Shown: positions 1 through 5,630 of the stretch, piece by piece
Numbering within the stretch: the first letter of the stretch is position 1
Layout of the letters: every line of letters starts with the position of its first letter
From: Candidatus Hydrogenedentota bacterium
Lineage (GTDB): Bacteria > Hydrogenedentota > Hydrogenedentia > Hydrogenedentales > SLHB01
Reading direction: 5' to 3'
Assembly: GCA_013349485.1 (NCBI GenBank)
Contig: DUZM01000133.1
Coordinates: forward strand, 1 to 6,850
DNA: 6,850 nucleotides
Made by a program: the position numbers and the translations under genes
The notes under the pieces: model-generated
Told to the model about the DNA's origin: nothing
Seen by the model: the letters and a program-made list of their open reading frames with translations, nothing else
The model's database searches: none

Positions 1-1
1 C

Positions 2-409
2 ACCATACCCCAAGCCGACCCGGCCAACCCCCGAACCGTCCTATACGGCCCGAACATCTGCATCTTCGACACCACCCCCGAACAGAAGCGCATCGCCTGG
101 GAATTCGTAAAATTCTTCACTTCCCCTGAGGTGTCCGTCCGCTGGGCCCTCGGAACCGGCTACCTGCCCATCCGGAAATCCGCCGCTGAAGACCCCGCCT
201 TGCAGGCCTTTTGGGCCCAATGGGAATACAATCGCGCCGGATTCGACTGCCTCGCGTTTGCGCGTACCGAACCCAACCTGGCGGGATGGCAAGAAGTGCG
301 CGGACTTGTCGAGAACGCCGAAACCGCCATTCTCTCGGGCATTCAGTCCGCCCAGGACGCCGCTACCGACTTGACACGCGCCGCCGACGCCGTCCTCGCC
401 CGTCAATAA
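2..409 (+). CDS. ABC transporter solute-binding protein, C-terminal part (5' end outside window)
   Basis: This is the last 135 codons of a gene that enters from the left; frame +2 is open from the first base to TAA at 407-409. The protein would be a periplasmic or lipid-anchored receptor that captures a substrate, probably a sugar or sugar phosphate, and delivers it to an ABC permease. The visible part matches the C-terminal lobe of family 1 binding proteins (MalE/UgpB type). A 'LYGPNICIF' strand is followed by 'AWEFVKFFTSPEVSVRWAL', then 'GTGYLPIRKSA', the usual helix and 'GYLPxRKS' block of UgpB-like proteins. A final helix ends in 'ADAVLARQ', as these proteins often do. The signal peptide and most ligand contacts lie outside the window, so the substrate cannot be assigned. 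Permease genes would be expected upstream, because none follows downstream. The family call is firm; the substrate is unknown. Confidence 0.85.
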   Translation, partial: TIPQADPANPRTVLYGPNICIFDTTPEQKRIAWEFVKFFTSPEVSVRWALGTGYLPIRKSAAEDPALQAFWAQWEYNRAGFDCLAFARTEPNLAGWQEVRGLVENAETAILSGIQSAQDAATDLTRAADAVLARQ

Positions 410-435
410 AAAGATCTTAGGCCGCAAGAAGAACC

Positions 436-485
436 GCCCCGACGATGGTACGCCAATGCTGCCGATAGTCGGGGCAGATACGCTG
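436..485. terminator. Possible stem-loop downstream of the binding-protein gene
   Basis: Perfect 8-bp inverted arms, GCCCCGAC (436-443) and GTCGGGGC (478-485), enclose a 34-base loop 27 bases after the stop codon of the solute-binding gene. It lies between that gene and the convergent minus-strand gene, where a terminator is expected. No T-tract follows on either strand and the loop is long, so an ordinary intrinsic terminator is doubtful. The rest of the gap (410-572) holds nothing else I recognise. Confidence 0.25.
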
Positions 486-572
486 CCGCAGCCCGGGAGC
501 ACACCGAGACCATGGAAATGAATGGACGGCTCGGTTAAGCTTTTGCGCAGCGACCAGTTGAGCCGACTAGAG

Positions 573-803
573 CTAGAGACGGCCGTCGTGTTCGGCGGCA
601 AAATCTTCGAGGGCCTCCTCGATCATCTCACGATGGCTCTTCTCGTAGAACTCCCTGTCCACTTTACGGCGGAATATCTTGCGCCGCTCGTGGCCTTCCG
701 GCGGTTGGCCGTCGCGTCGCCGATCCCGACCGCCCCGGCGCTCCTTCTGCCACCTACCGTACTTGTCTCTGTAATGGTCCTCTTGAATCTCTTCGTCCGA
801 CAC
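573..803 (-). CDS. Small highly charged protein of unknown function
   Basis: I do not recognise this 76-residue protein. It is extremely hydrophilic: 'SDEEIQEDHYRDKYGRW' at the N-terminus, an Arg/Lys/Gly-rich middle (about residues 16-48) and an acidic helical C-terminus ending in 'EDFAAEHDGRL'. There is no signal peptide or membrane segment, so it is probably cytoplasmic; the basic middle could bind nucleic acid, which is a guess. I chose the GTG at 801-803 because GGGAG lies about 8 bases upstream and residues encoded further upstream look non-coding. A TTGACG-18-TATACT promoter at 867-896 points straight at it. It is convergent with the solute-binding gene and divergent from the NYN gene. 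The opposite strand is also open (522-866), but that reading looks like an antisense shadow. It is probably a real gene because charge pattern, ribosome site and promoter agree. Confidence 0.55.
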   Translation of the reverse strand: MSDEEIQEDHYRDKYGRWQKERRGGRDRRRDGQPPEGHERRKIFRRKVDREFYEKSHREMIEEALEDFAAEHDGRL

Positions 804-825
804 CCTGAATCTCCCGGGTTTCAGG
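804..825 (-). promoter_or_regulatory. Hairpin carrying the ribosome-binding site of the small charged protein
   Basis: On the minus strand CCTGAA (820-825) and TTCAGG (804-809) form a perfect 6-bp stem directly before the GTG start at 801-803. The GGGAG ribosome-binding site lies in the 10-base loop. A loop that presents, or a stem that partly hides, the initiation region could tune translation. With such a short stem this may also be chance. Confidence 0.25.
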
Positions 826-866
826 CATACACCACCACGGCGTTCGTCATCCCCTATACCCCGTGA

Positions 867-896
867 AGTATAAGCCCCCCAGGCGAACCTCGTCAA
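867..896 (-). promoter_or_regulatory. Sigma70-type promoter for the minus-strand small gene
   Basis: Read on the minus strand, TTGACG (891-896) and TATACT (867-872) are separated by 18 bases. Five of six bases match the -35 consensus and five of six the -10 consensus. Transcription would start near 860, giving a leader of roughly 57 bases before the GTG at 803. This is the best promoter-like sequence in the window and the main support for the minus-strand gene. Confidence 0.55.
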
Positions 897-912
897 GGCA
901 ATCAGCGAGGCA

Positions 913-938
913 CGAAACGAAATACCGAAACGAAATAC
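913..938. repeat. Perfect tandem 13-bp repeat between divergent genes
   Basis: CGAAACGAAATAC occurs twice head to tail (913-925 and 926-938). The pair begins 17 bases upstream of the -35 box of the minus-strand promoter and ends 60 bases before the NYN start codon. Two direct half-sites spaced 13 bp apart in a divergent intergenic region are a plausible operator or activator site, but they could also be a replication-slippage duplication. Confidence 0.6.
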
Positions 939-997
939 CGGGAAAGATGGGCACTTCGAGAACAAGGGCACGGCGTGAGATAGAGGCATTTGATCAC

Positions 998-1609
998 ATG
1001 TCGCGCGTGATTGCGTACATAGATGGCTTCAACCTGTACTTCGGCTTGCGCGCTAGCGGATGGAAAGACGTGCTTTGGCTCAATCTGCAGCAGTTGGCCC
1101 GGCACTTGTTGAAACGTGGGCAACATCTTGCGTATACGAAGTACTTCACGGCGAGGGTGGCAGAGCCGCAGCACAAGCGCAAGCGGCAGCAGGTCTATCT
1201 CGAAGCGTTAGAAACGCTTCCAGACTTCCGCATCTTTTACGGGAAGTATCAGTTGAACCCCCGTATATGTCCGAGGTGTCGATACCAGGATCGCGTGCCA
1301 AACGAAAAGATGACGGACGTCAATATCGCCGTCGAGTTACTGGCGGATGCGTTTCAAGACATGTTTGACACCGCGCTTGTGATCTCTGCGGATAGTGACT
1401 TGCGGGGGGCGGTGGAAACGGTTAGAAAGCTGTTTCCAGACAAGCGGGTCGTGATGGCGTTCCCGCCAAACCGGAGTTCCAAGGAGCTTCAGGCTGTGGC
1501 GAGTGCCTATTTCACAATCGGAAGAGCCATGTGCAAACGTAGTGTTTTTCCTGATTGCCTCACCAAGTCAAACGGATACGTCCTACACCGGCCAGCAGAA
1601 TGGCGGTAA
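998..1609 (+). CDS. NYN-domain protein, putative ribonuclease
   Basis: This 203-residue protein spans a complete single NYN domain (PIN-like fold, LabA/DUF88 type), a family of predicted metal-dependent RNA nucleases. Visible landmarks are 'VIAYIDGFNLYFG' (residues 4-16, Asp9), 'EKMTDVNIAVELLADAF' (Asp107), 'ALVISADSDL' (Asp132 and Asp134) and the 'RVVMAFPP' strand (150-157). These aspartates are the expected metal-binding set. A single CxxC (Cys91-Pro-Arg-Cys94) sits in the insert where relatives often carry a zinc-ribbon-like loop. The conserved tail 'GYVLHRPAEWR' shows that the gene is full length. I chose the ATG at 998-1000 because the domain begins immediately after it. An in-frame ATG at 947 would add 17 unconserved residues. 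AGAGG lies 11 bases upstream of the chosen start, which is weak. RNA substrate and role are unknown. Confidence 0.85.
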   Translation: MSRVIAYIDGFNLYFGLRASGWKDVLWLNLQQLARHLLKRGQHLAYTKYFTARVAEPQHKRKRQQVYLEALETLPDFRIFYGKYQLNPRICPRCRYQDRVPNEKMTDVNIAVELLADAFQDMFDTALVISADSDLRGAVETVRKLFPDKRVVMAFPPNRSSKELQAVASAYFTIGRAMCKRSVFPDCLTKSNGYVLHRPAEWR

Positions 1610-1712
1610 ACAGCTGGCGAATCGGCAGAAGGCGGCTACGATAACGGCCGGGCGCCACTGGCGGCTTGTCCGTCAGTGCTGTTGGCTCATAGTTTTAATT
1701 CCCACCGGGGCA

Positions 1713-1853
1713 GATAAGCTGTCCGATGCCCTCAATGATGACCAGAAGACCAACTTGATTCGCAATCTCCCTCAAGAAATGCGGCGGGAAGGCTCAATCA
1801 AGAGGGTAGGGTCCAAACGTAAGGCGAGGTGGGTTTTAGCTAAACCGGGGTAA
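1713..1853 (+). pseudogene. Orphan C-terminal winged-helix fragment
   Basis: The last 40 or so codons of an open frame ending in TAA at 1851-1853 read as a plausible protein tail: 'LSDALNDDQKTNLIRNL', then 'PQEMRREGSIKRVGS' and 'KRKARWVLAK'. This resembles the winged-helix module found at the C-terminus of several bacterial ATP-binding and DNA-binding proteins ('...LLQxLRxEGxIxxxGxxRxxxWvL'). Upstream in the same frame (1503-1712) the sequence overlaps the NYN gene and does not look like protein, and I see no start codon with a ribosome site. The simplest reading is the surviving 3' end of a gene removed by deletion or rearrangement. A frameshift linking it to other frames in 1610-1712 cannot be excluded. 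The left boundary is approximate. Confidence 0.35.
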
Positions 1854-2024
1854 ACAGGGCGCGCTTATGCAAATATGTGTACATAGATGGCGCTTTTAAG
1901 TATTTGCGAAACAATAGGTTGCGCAAAACTAGGTTCTGTTAGGTTCTAAGCCGGTTATTTGTGTTTCATCTATTGGCGGCAGGCGGGGACGTGCTTGGCG
2001 TGGTGTATTTGTGAAAGGGGAAGA

Positions 2025-2040
2025 GGGGCGTTTCCGCCCC
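2025..2040. terminator. Short GC-rich hairpin, possible terminator relic
   Basis: GGGGCG (2025-2030) and CGCCCC (2035-2040) form a perfect 6-bp stem with a TTTC loop. No T-tract follows on the plus strand. On the minus strand the following bases are only moderately pyrimidine-rich. It stands apart from any gene I trust, so its role is unclear. Confidence 0.2.
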
Positions 2041-2152
2041 GGGTGAATCCTACTACCCAGATGCGCTGGGGTTCAGATTCCATGTTTATTCCAGCACACA
2101 TGGTGAACGCCCGCAACCGCCACGCGCCTAATCGCCGGGTAAACTTTGTCGA

Positions 2153-2224
2153 GTGGCACCTTCAAACTCTGTTTGGTGTCCAGGATGTATATTCCACCCC
2201 CAAGCGGCCGCTCGAAGGTGCCAC
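2153..2224. repeat. 11-bp perfect inverted repeat in gene-poor region
   Basis: GTGGCACCTTC (2153-2163) and GAAGGTGCCAC (2214-2224) are exact reverse complements 50 bases apart. Immediately to the left is ATCGCCGGGTAA (2131-2142), which is part of the terminal repeat of the element at 5631-5827. This may be the remains of a related or independent palindromic element. Confidence 0.4.
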
Positions 2225-2312
2225 CCACCGATTTTGCCCGAAGAGGCGGTGCACCAGCCGAATACGCGGGACTTGGCGCTGGTACGGTCGCGTTGCATCG
2301 CGACCGCAAAGA

Positions 2313-2478
2313 CGGCCGAGCAGGACAGATTGTCTGAGAAGCCCCTCGGCGTCTCCGGGGTCATGTTGAGCGAAGCGAAACATCTCGATTCTCCACGGGC
2401 TTATCCCAAACCAGATCCTTCGCTAGGCTCAGGATGACTCGATAATACACTTCTTAGACAGTCTGTCCTGCCCGACCG
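2313..2478. mobile_element. Nested palindromic element (MITE-like, non-coding)
   Basis: Outer arms 2313-2341 and 2450-2478 are inverted copies over 29 bp with 4 mismatches; the core is close to CAGGACAGAnTGTCTnAGAAG. Inside them lies a second palindrome, 2360-2385 against 2413-2438, with 20 of 26 positions matching. The whole unit could fold as a long two-tier hairpin. The inner palindrome resembles a well-known dispersed bacterial repeat, beginning like 'GTCATnnTGAGCGAAGCGAA' and ending like 'CGCTnnGCTCAGGATGAC', which is often mis-annotated as small proteins containing 'LSEAKHL' or 'RFAQHD'. Both peptides can be read here on opposite strands. No transposase is encoded, so any movement would depend on enzymes from elsewhere. 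Confidence 0.65.
2360..2438. repeat. Inner palindrome of the 'TGAGCGAAGCGAA...AGGATGAC' dispersed repeat family
   Basis: The left arm (2360-2385) and right arm (2413-2438) are imperfect reverse complements around a 27-base spacer. The sequence belongs, as I recall, to a repeat seen across many unrelated bacterial genomes. In the plus frame it reads 'MLSEAKHLDSPRA' and on the minus strand 'MFRFAQHDPG', the hallmark spurious peptides of the family. It is not a gene. Confidence 0.65.
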
Positions 2479-2608
2479 AAAAGACGCCAGGTGGAACTCG
2501 ACCCTGCCGCGGAGCAAACATATCCTTGTTTCTGGTTGCGTCGGTTGACGCGCTTGGCTAGGATGGCGTAGGCGATGTCAATGTCTCGTTCAGCATGAGG
2601 GCCTGCGA
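2479..2608. other. Leader region of the first pilin-like gene
   Basis: Between the palindromic element and the next gene lie 130 bases with no gene. A weak promoter candidate, TTGCGT (2536-2541), 17 bases, TAGGAT (2559-2564), would start transcription about 40 bases before the ATG. Its -35 box is poor. The minus strand is open here and reads 'DIDIAYAILAKRVNRRN', which looks protein-like but is too short and unsupported to call. Confidence 0.25.
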
Positions 2609-3379
2609 ATGCCACGCGGCTATGGGCTCTGGGCACGGGACCTCTTTGCAGGGGTCCCTCGGTGGCTAAAGTGGGTCGTCATCCTGGCATGGCTGCTCAC
2701 GATTGTGCTGGGCATCGCGGTCGTCTTGCCAATGCTGGCGACCGTCAATCCGCAAAGAGGTAAGCCCACTTGCTCCTCCAATTTGAAGCAGTTGGGCGTT
2801 ATCTTCAAGATGTACGCGAACGAGAACGAGAACTACTTCGCGCCGATGGATCCTGAGCACGGTTGCTTACTGTTCGATCGCGCCGTCGTGTATCCTGACT
2901 ACCTGACGGACTCAAGCATCTTGCTGTGTCCCCAAGATGAACAGTCATCAAAAGCCATCGGCCGAGGCCCAGTCCCTCTCGACGACCACAGCTACATCTA
3001 TCTGGGATACATGTTGACATCCGAGCAAGACGGACTGGCCTTCCTCGAAGCGTACCGAAAACGCGCCGAGGCGGGCCTCTCGTTCGACGGCGACCTCGAA
3101 GCCCCGCCCGGCTCGGCTCCTTTTCGCCGTCTGCGAGAAAACGTACCGAATGACTTGCCGGACCATGGCGCCGATGCCTCGCCCCAGACCTACTATCATT
3201 CCCTGTCGACTGTCCCCGTCATGTTTGACCGGCTTGGACATCACCATGCTAAACGCACCAAGGGCGCCAACGTGCTCTATATGGACGGCCATGTCGAGTT
3301 CGTCCGAATGAATCAGAAATTCCCCATAACCCAGAAGTTCCTCGATGCAATCGAGGAATTGGAAAAGGAGTTCCAGTAG
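2609..3379 (+). CDS. Membrane-anchored pilin-like protein, DUF1559 / H-X-DG type (first paralogue)
   Basis: This 256-residue protein has a short basic N-terminus, one membrane segment (about residues 21-42) and a large extracytoplasmic domain. The start of that domain, 'CSSNLKQLGVIFKMYANENENYF' (residues 55-77), matches the region after the pilin helix in DUF1559 pseudopilins. The end, 'KGANVLYMDGHVEFV' (218-232), is the conserved 'His...DG' motif of that family. Cys55 and Cys107 ('LLCPQD') recur in the paralogue and may form a disulphide. The usual prepilin peptidase site ('G-FTLIE') is missing, so it probably stays membrane-anchored and is not assembled into a fibre. GAGGG (2597-2601) sits 7 bases before the ATG and decides the start. 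It resembles the protein at 3748-4575 throughout the domain and is probably its duplicate. Surface or envelope function is likely but unproven. Confidence 0.8.
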   Translation: MPRGYGLWARDLFAGVPRWLKWVVILAWLLTIVLGIAVVLPMLATVNPQRGKPTCSSNLKQLGVIFKMYANENENYFAPMDPEHGCLLFDRAVVYPDYLTDSSILLCPQDEQSSKAIGRGPVPLDDHSYIYLGYMLTSEQDGLAFLEAYRKRAEAGLSFDGDLEAPPGSAPFRRLRENVPNDLPDHGADASPQTYYHSLSTVPVMFDRLGHHHAKRTKGANVLYMDGHVEFVRMNQKFPITQKFLDAIEELEKEFQ

Positions 3380-3553
3380 CGTATCATTGATGTTAACAAG
3401 AAACGATCACCCGCGCACCCGACGGATAAGGATACGGCGACATGTTGAAAACATACGCGGCAAAAATACCCGGACACAATCGACGCCGACGAACTATGCA
3501 AACACGCCGGATTCAGTCCGAGGTCTTTGAATCTCAACATGTTGCGCAAAAAA
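3380..3553. other. Spacer between the two pilin-like genes
   Basis: No convincing gene lies in the 368-base gap to the next start codon. The left half has no terminator-like hairpin. A reading frame from ATG 3442 has a fair AAGGA ribosome site 8 bases upstream, but it runs straight through the repeat at 3554-3709 and has no protein-like composition. The right half is occupied by the repeats described separately. Confidence 0.4.
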
Positions 3554-3709
3554 GGGGACTGACGCAAGCGAAGCGAGTCTTCGAGCGAAGACGGGGCTCT
3601 CCCTTTCTCGCGCGTTGCGCCTCAAGCGAGTCCCCGAGCGGAGACGGGGCACAGAAAGGGACTGACGCAAGCGAAGCGAGTCCCCGAGCGAAGACGGGTC
3701 TGTCCCTTT
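3554..3709. repeat. Tandem GGGACTGACGC-type palindromic repeats (two full, one partial)
   Basis: Two 52-bp copies, 3555-3606 and 3658-3709, match at 48 of 52 positions. A partial copy around 3623-3646 between them repeats the middle of the unit ('AAGCGAGTCCCCGAGCG'). The ends are roughly inverted: the second copy opens AAAGGGACTGA and closes TCTGTCCCTTT. A first half of the unit recurs at 5660-5677 inside another element, with 18 identical bases to the first copy. The arrangement resembles REP/BIME-like palindromic units mobilised by a transposase encoded elsewhere. Both A-run/T-run ends could also act as a bidirectional terminator between the pilin-like genes. Confidence 0.7.
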
Positions 3710-3747
3710 TTCTGCCGGGAAACGCCAAAGGGTAGGAGGATGTTGCC

Positions 3748-4575
3748 ATGACTAACCAAAACACTTCCGCAGTTCCGCCGCCAACCGCGCCGGGTCCCCC
3801 GCCGCCGCCAGGCCGCACCGGCATCCCCGTATGGCTTATCGTGTTGATCATCGTCGTTCCGATAGCCGTCCTGGTGCTCGCCTGCGGCGGGATTATGACC
3901 GCGATCACACTGCCCACGATGTTACTTCCCGCGCTGTCGCGGGCGCAGGAAGCGGCGCAACGCGCGTCCTGCGCTAGCAACCTGAAACAGTTCGGCGTCA
4001 TCTTCAAAATGTACGCGAACGAAAACGACAATTACTTCCCGCCGCTCGCCGCCAAGCCGGGCCTCTTTCTGTTCGAGCCCGGGCTCGTCTGGCCCGAATA
4101 CATGACCGATACCGGCATTCTCATCTGTCCTGACGACCCGGACGTGTCGTCCGGCTGGATTCCCGGTCCAGGCATGATCCAGGACGAAAGCTACTACTAT
4201 CTCAGCCACGTCCTCACGAACGAGGAACAAGGCCTGGCCTTTCTCGATACCTATCGGCGGTACATGCAAGAAGGCTTGCCATTCGAGGGCGACATCGAGG
4301 CGCCCCCCGGGAAAGGGTCCTATGGCTCCGGCCATTTCTATGCGCTCAGAGAGGGCGTCGAACGCGAGTTCGCCCCATCCGATGCGCCGAGCAGACCTTA
4401 CGACACCCAATCCACCGTTCCCATAATGTTCGACCGACGCGGAAACCATGGCGCCACCGGCGGAAACGTCCTTTACATGGACGGCCGGGTGGAATTCATT
4501 CCAATGGGCCAGAAATTCCCGATGACCGAGACCTTCCACTCGGCACTGGAACAGCTCGAACGGGATCTCGAGTAA
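3748..4575 (+). CDS. Membrane-anchored pilin-like protein with proline-rich N-terminus, DUF1559 / H-X-DG type (second paralogue)
   Basis: This 275-residue protein opens with a proline-rich cytoplasmic tail ('PPPTAPGPPPPPG', residues 10-22). A long hydrophobic segment follows (about 27-52), then 'LLPALSRAQEAAQRASCASN' (59-78), the typical end of a pseudopilin helix. 'NLKQFGVIFKMYANEN', 'ILICPDD' (Cys127) and 'GGNVLYMDGRVEFI' (238-251) identify the DUF1559-like domain; His234 precedes Asp245-Gly246. The classical prepilin cleavage motif is absent, as though the pilin N-terminus had been replaced by a new tail and anchor. An AGGAGG ribosome site (3734-3739) lies 8 bases before the ATG. Blocks such as 'EQGLAFL-TYRR', 'FEGDIEAPPG' and 'TVPIMFDR' are shared with the protein at 2609-3379. 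The kinase gene begins 77 bases downstream. Confidence 0.83.
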   Translation: MTNQNTSAVPPPTAPGPPPPPGRTGIPVWLIVLIIVVPIAVLVLACGGIMTAITLPTMLLPALSRAQEAAQRASCASNLKQFGVIFKMYANENDNYFPPLAAKPGLFLFEPGLVWPEYMTDTGILICPDDPDVSSGWIPGPGMIQDESYYYLSHVLTNEEQGLAFLDTYRRYMQEGLPFEGDIEAPPGKGSYGSGHFYALREGVEREFAPSDAPSRPYDTQSTVPIMFDRRGNHGATGGNVLYMDGRVEFIPMGQKFPMTETFHSALEQLERDLE

Positions 4576-4587
4576 GCCGGATGGTAG

Positions 4588-4605
4588 CCGCCGAGGCAGC
4601 GGCGG
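4588..4605. terminator. GC hairpin between pilin-like gene and kinase gene
   Basis: CCGCCG (4588-4593) and CGGCGG (4600-4605) form a perfect 6-bp stem with a 6-base loop, 12 bases after the pilin-like stop codon. No T-run follows, so it is at best a weak or attenuating terminator. The two genes may still share a transcript. Confidence 0.3.
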
Positions 4606-4652
4606 ATGTGTTGCGCCAACGGCCGTAAAAAGGGAGAACTGGAAAGACGGTT

Positions 4653-5627
4653 ATGAAGATCGGTGTACTCGGCGCCGTATGCTATGACGAAATCATTGCG
4701 CCCGACGGCGCGCGACGCGACGGGTTCGGGGGCATTCTCTACAACGTTGCCGCACTTTCGGGAATCATGTCGGACGGCGAAGTCGTGTTTCCGCTATCGA
4801 AACTCGGCGCGGACCGGCGCGACGCCGCTTGGGCCGAGTTCGCGAAGCTTCCCCACGTCGATACCTCGGGCTTGACGACCTGCGCTGCGCCGCTTACGCA
4901 CATCACGTTGACCTGGCGAAGCGCGCTCTGGCGCGACGAGGTCGTGCGCCATCGAATGCCGCCCTACACACTCGACGATTTGGACAAAGTGCTCGAATGC
5001 GACGCCGTTCACATAAACTTCATAAACGGAACCGAGATGGACCTCGATACCTTAATCGCATTCCGGGAACGGTTCGAAGGGCTCATCTCAATCGACGTCC
5101 ACCAACTCATTTCCAAGTTCGACCAAGAGGGCAAACGGACAATCGTGGGATTCAAGCAATGGCGCGAATGGGCTCCCCACCTCGACGTTATACAATGCAA
5201 CGAGTTCGAGCTTTCCTCCATGTTCGACAGGGATTTCAAAGCCCCCGAAGATTTCACCGGCGCCGCCAAAGAGATCTGCGGCGCCGGAACGCCCATCGTC
5301 ATCGTTACCCGCGGCCCGGAAGGCGCCACGCTCGTCCACCGCTATAAAGGCGGGTTCTTCGCACTCCCGCTCAACGCCCTACCCGTACCCGAAGGCGGCG
5401 ATACAACCGGGTGCGGCGACTGTTTCTCAGCCGGCTTCCTGGTAGGAATGCTCGAAAACGGAAATCCGGCGACCGCCCTCGCCTACGGCACCCTCGTCGC
5501 CGGCGTCAACGCACTAAACAAGGGCCGCGGCGACCTGGCCCAGGCGCGCGTCTTCCTCGAGGACCCCAGAAGTCATTTCCAGCTCTTTGACCATAGGCCG
5601 CCCGACTGGCCCGGCGGCCCCGTCTGA
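4653..5627 (+). CDS. PfkB-family carbohydrate kinase
   Basis: This 324-residue cytoplasmic enzyme should transfer the ATP gamma-phosphate to a sugar or nucleoside hydroxyl (ribokinase/PfkB fold). The N-terminal 'MKIGVLGAVCYDEII' is the first beta strand. 'GFGGILYNVAALS' (24-36) carries the Gly-Gly and Asn of the sugar-binding motif. 'VIQCNEFELSSMF' (179-191) is the NE motif that places magnesium, and 'VTRGPEGATL' (218-227) precedes the active site. 'DTTGCGDCFSAGFLVG' (250-265) is PfkB signature 2, with anion-hole glycines and catalytic base Asp256; Cys replaces the more common Ala in GAGD, a known variant. Length is normal. GGAAAG (4641-4646) lies 6 bases before the ATG. Substrate is not predictable; the first part is closer to general PfkB proteins than to ribokinase proper. 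Neighbours give no pathway clue. Confidence 0.88.
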   Translation: MKIGVLGAVCYDEIIAPDGARRDGFGGILYNVAALSGIMSDGEVVFPLSKLGADRRDAAWAEFAKLPHVDTSGLTTCAAPLTHITLTWRSALWRDEVVRHRMPPYTLDDLDKVLECDAVHINFINGTEMDLDTLIAFRERFEGLISIDVHQLISKFDQEGKRTIVGFKQWREWAPHLDVIQCNEFELSSMFDRDFKAPEDFTGAAKEICGAGTPIVIVTRGPEGATLVHRYKGGFFALPLNALPVPEGGDTTGCGDCFSAGFLVGMLENGNPATALAYGTLVAGVNALNKGRGDLAQARVFLEDPRSHFQLFDHRPPDWPGGPV

Positions 5628-5630
5628 CCC

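Larger units (their letters stand above)
1854..2312. other. Gene-poor region with locally AT-rich sequence and degenerate fragments
   Basis: I find no convincing gene here. Positions 1865-1960 are noticeably more AT-rich than the surroundings. A 13-bp segment (1879-1891) repeats part of the NYN gene start. Further along come a small hairpin (2025-2040), the 12-mer ATCGCCGGGTAA (2131-2142) that recurs in the terminal repeats of the element at 5631-5827, and an 11-bp inverted repeat (2153-2163/2214-2224). The open frames crossing it are rich in Arg, Cys and Trp with no family resemblance. It looks like decayed accessory sequence. Confidence 0.5.

Noticed and set aside
41..601. 186-codon minus-strand open frame opposite the solute-binding gene
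   Set aside because: It is antisense to a clearly recognised protein; the Gly-rich translation reflects high-GC codon shadowing.
822..851. Nine-codon upstream frame (ATG...TGA, minus strand) in the leader of the small charged protein
   Set aside because: The GGGG run lies directly against the ATG, too close for a working ribosome site, and there is no leader-peptide signature such as repeated codons.
522..866. 114-codon plus-strand open frame
   Set aside because: It is opposite the small minus-strand gene, which has a ribosome site and promoter; the plus reading has no ribosome site and no family resemblance.
2153..2437. Open frame reading '...MLSEAKHLDSPRA' and minus-strand 'MFRFAQHDPG'
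   Set aside because: These peptides are hallmarks of translated dispersed palindromic repeats, not real proteins.
2454..2636. Minus-strand frame with 'DIDIAYAILAKRVNRRNQKQG'
   Set aside because: The segment looks protein-like, but the frame overlaps the start of the pilin-like gene and one arm of the palindrome, and I recognise no family.
2948..3292. 114-codon minus-strand open frame opposite the first pilin-like gene
   Set aside because: Same antisense effect as in the paralogue; no independent evidence.
3554..3709. Possible CRISPR array
   Set aside because: There are only two full copies and one partial, with unequal spacing and sequence filling the spacer that is itself repeat; similar units occur elsewhere as palindromes, so this is REP-like.
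3442..3735. 97-codon open frame with an AAGGA ribosome site between the pilin-like genes
   Set aside because: Most of it is translated tandem repeat (3554-3709); composition and lack of any family resemblance argue against a gene.
3922..4539. 205-codon minus-strand open frame opposite the second pilin-like gene
   Set aside because: It mirrors a confident gene. 'VHVKDVSAGGAMVSASVEHYG' is simply the antisense of the conserved DG-motif region and is a common mis-annotation.
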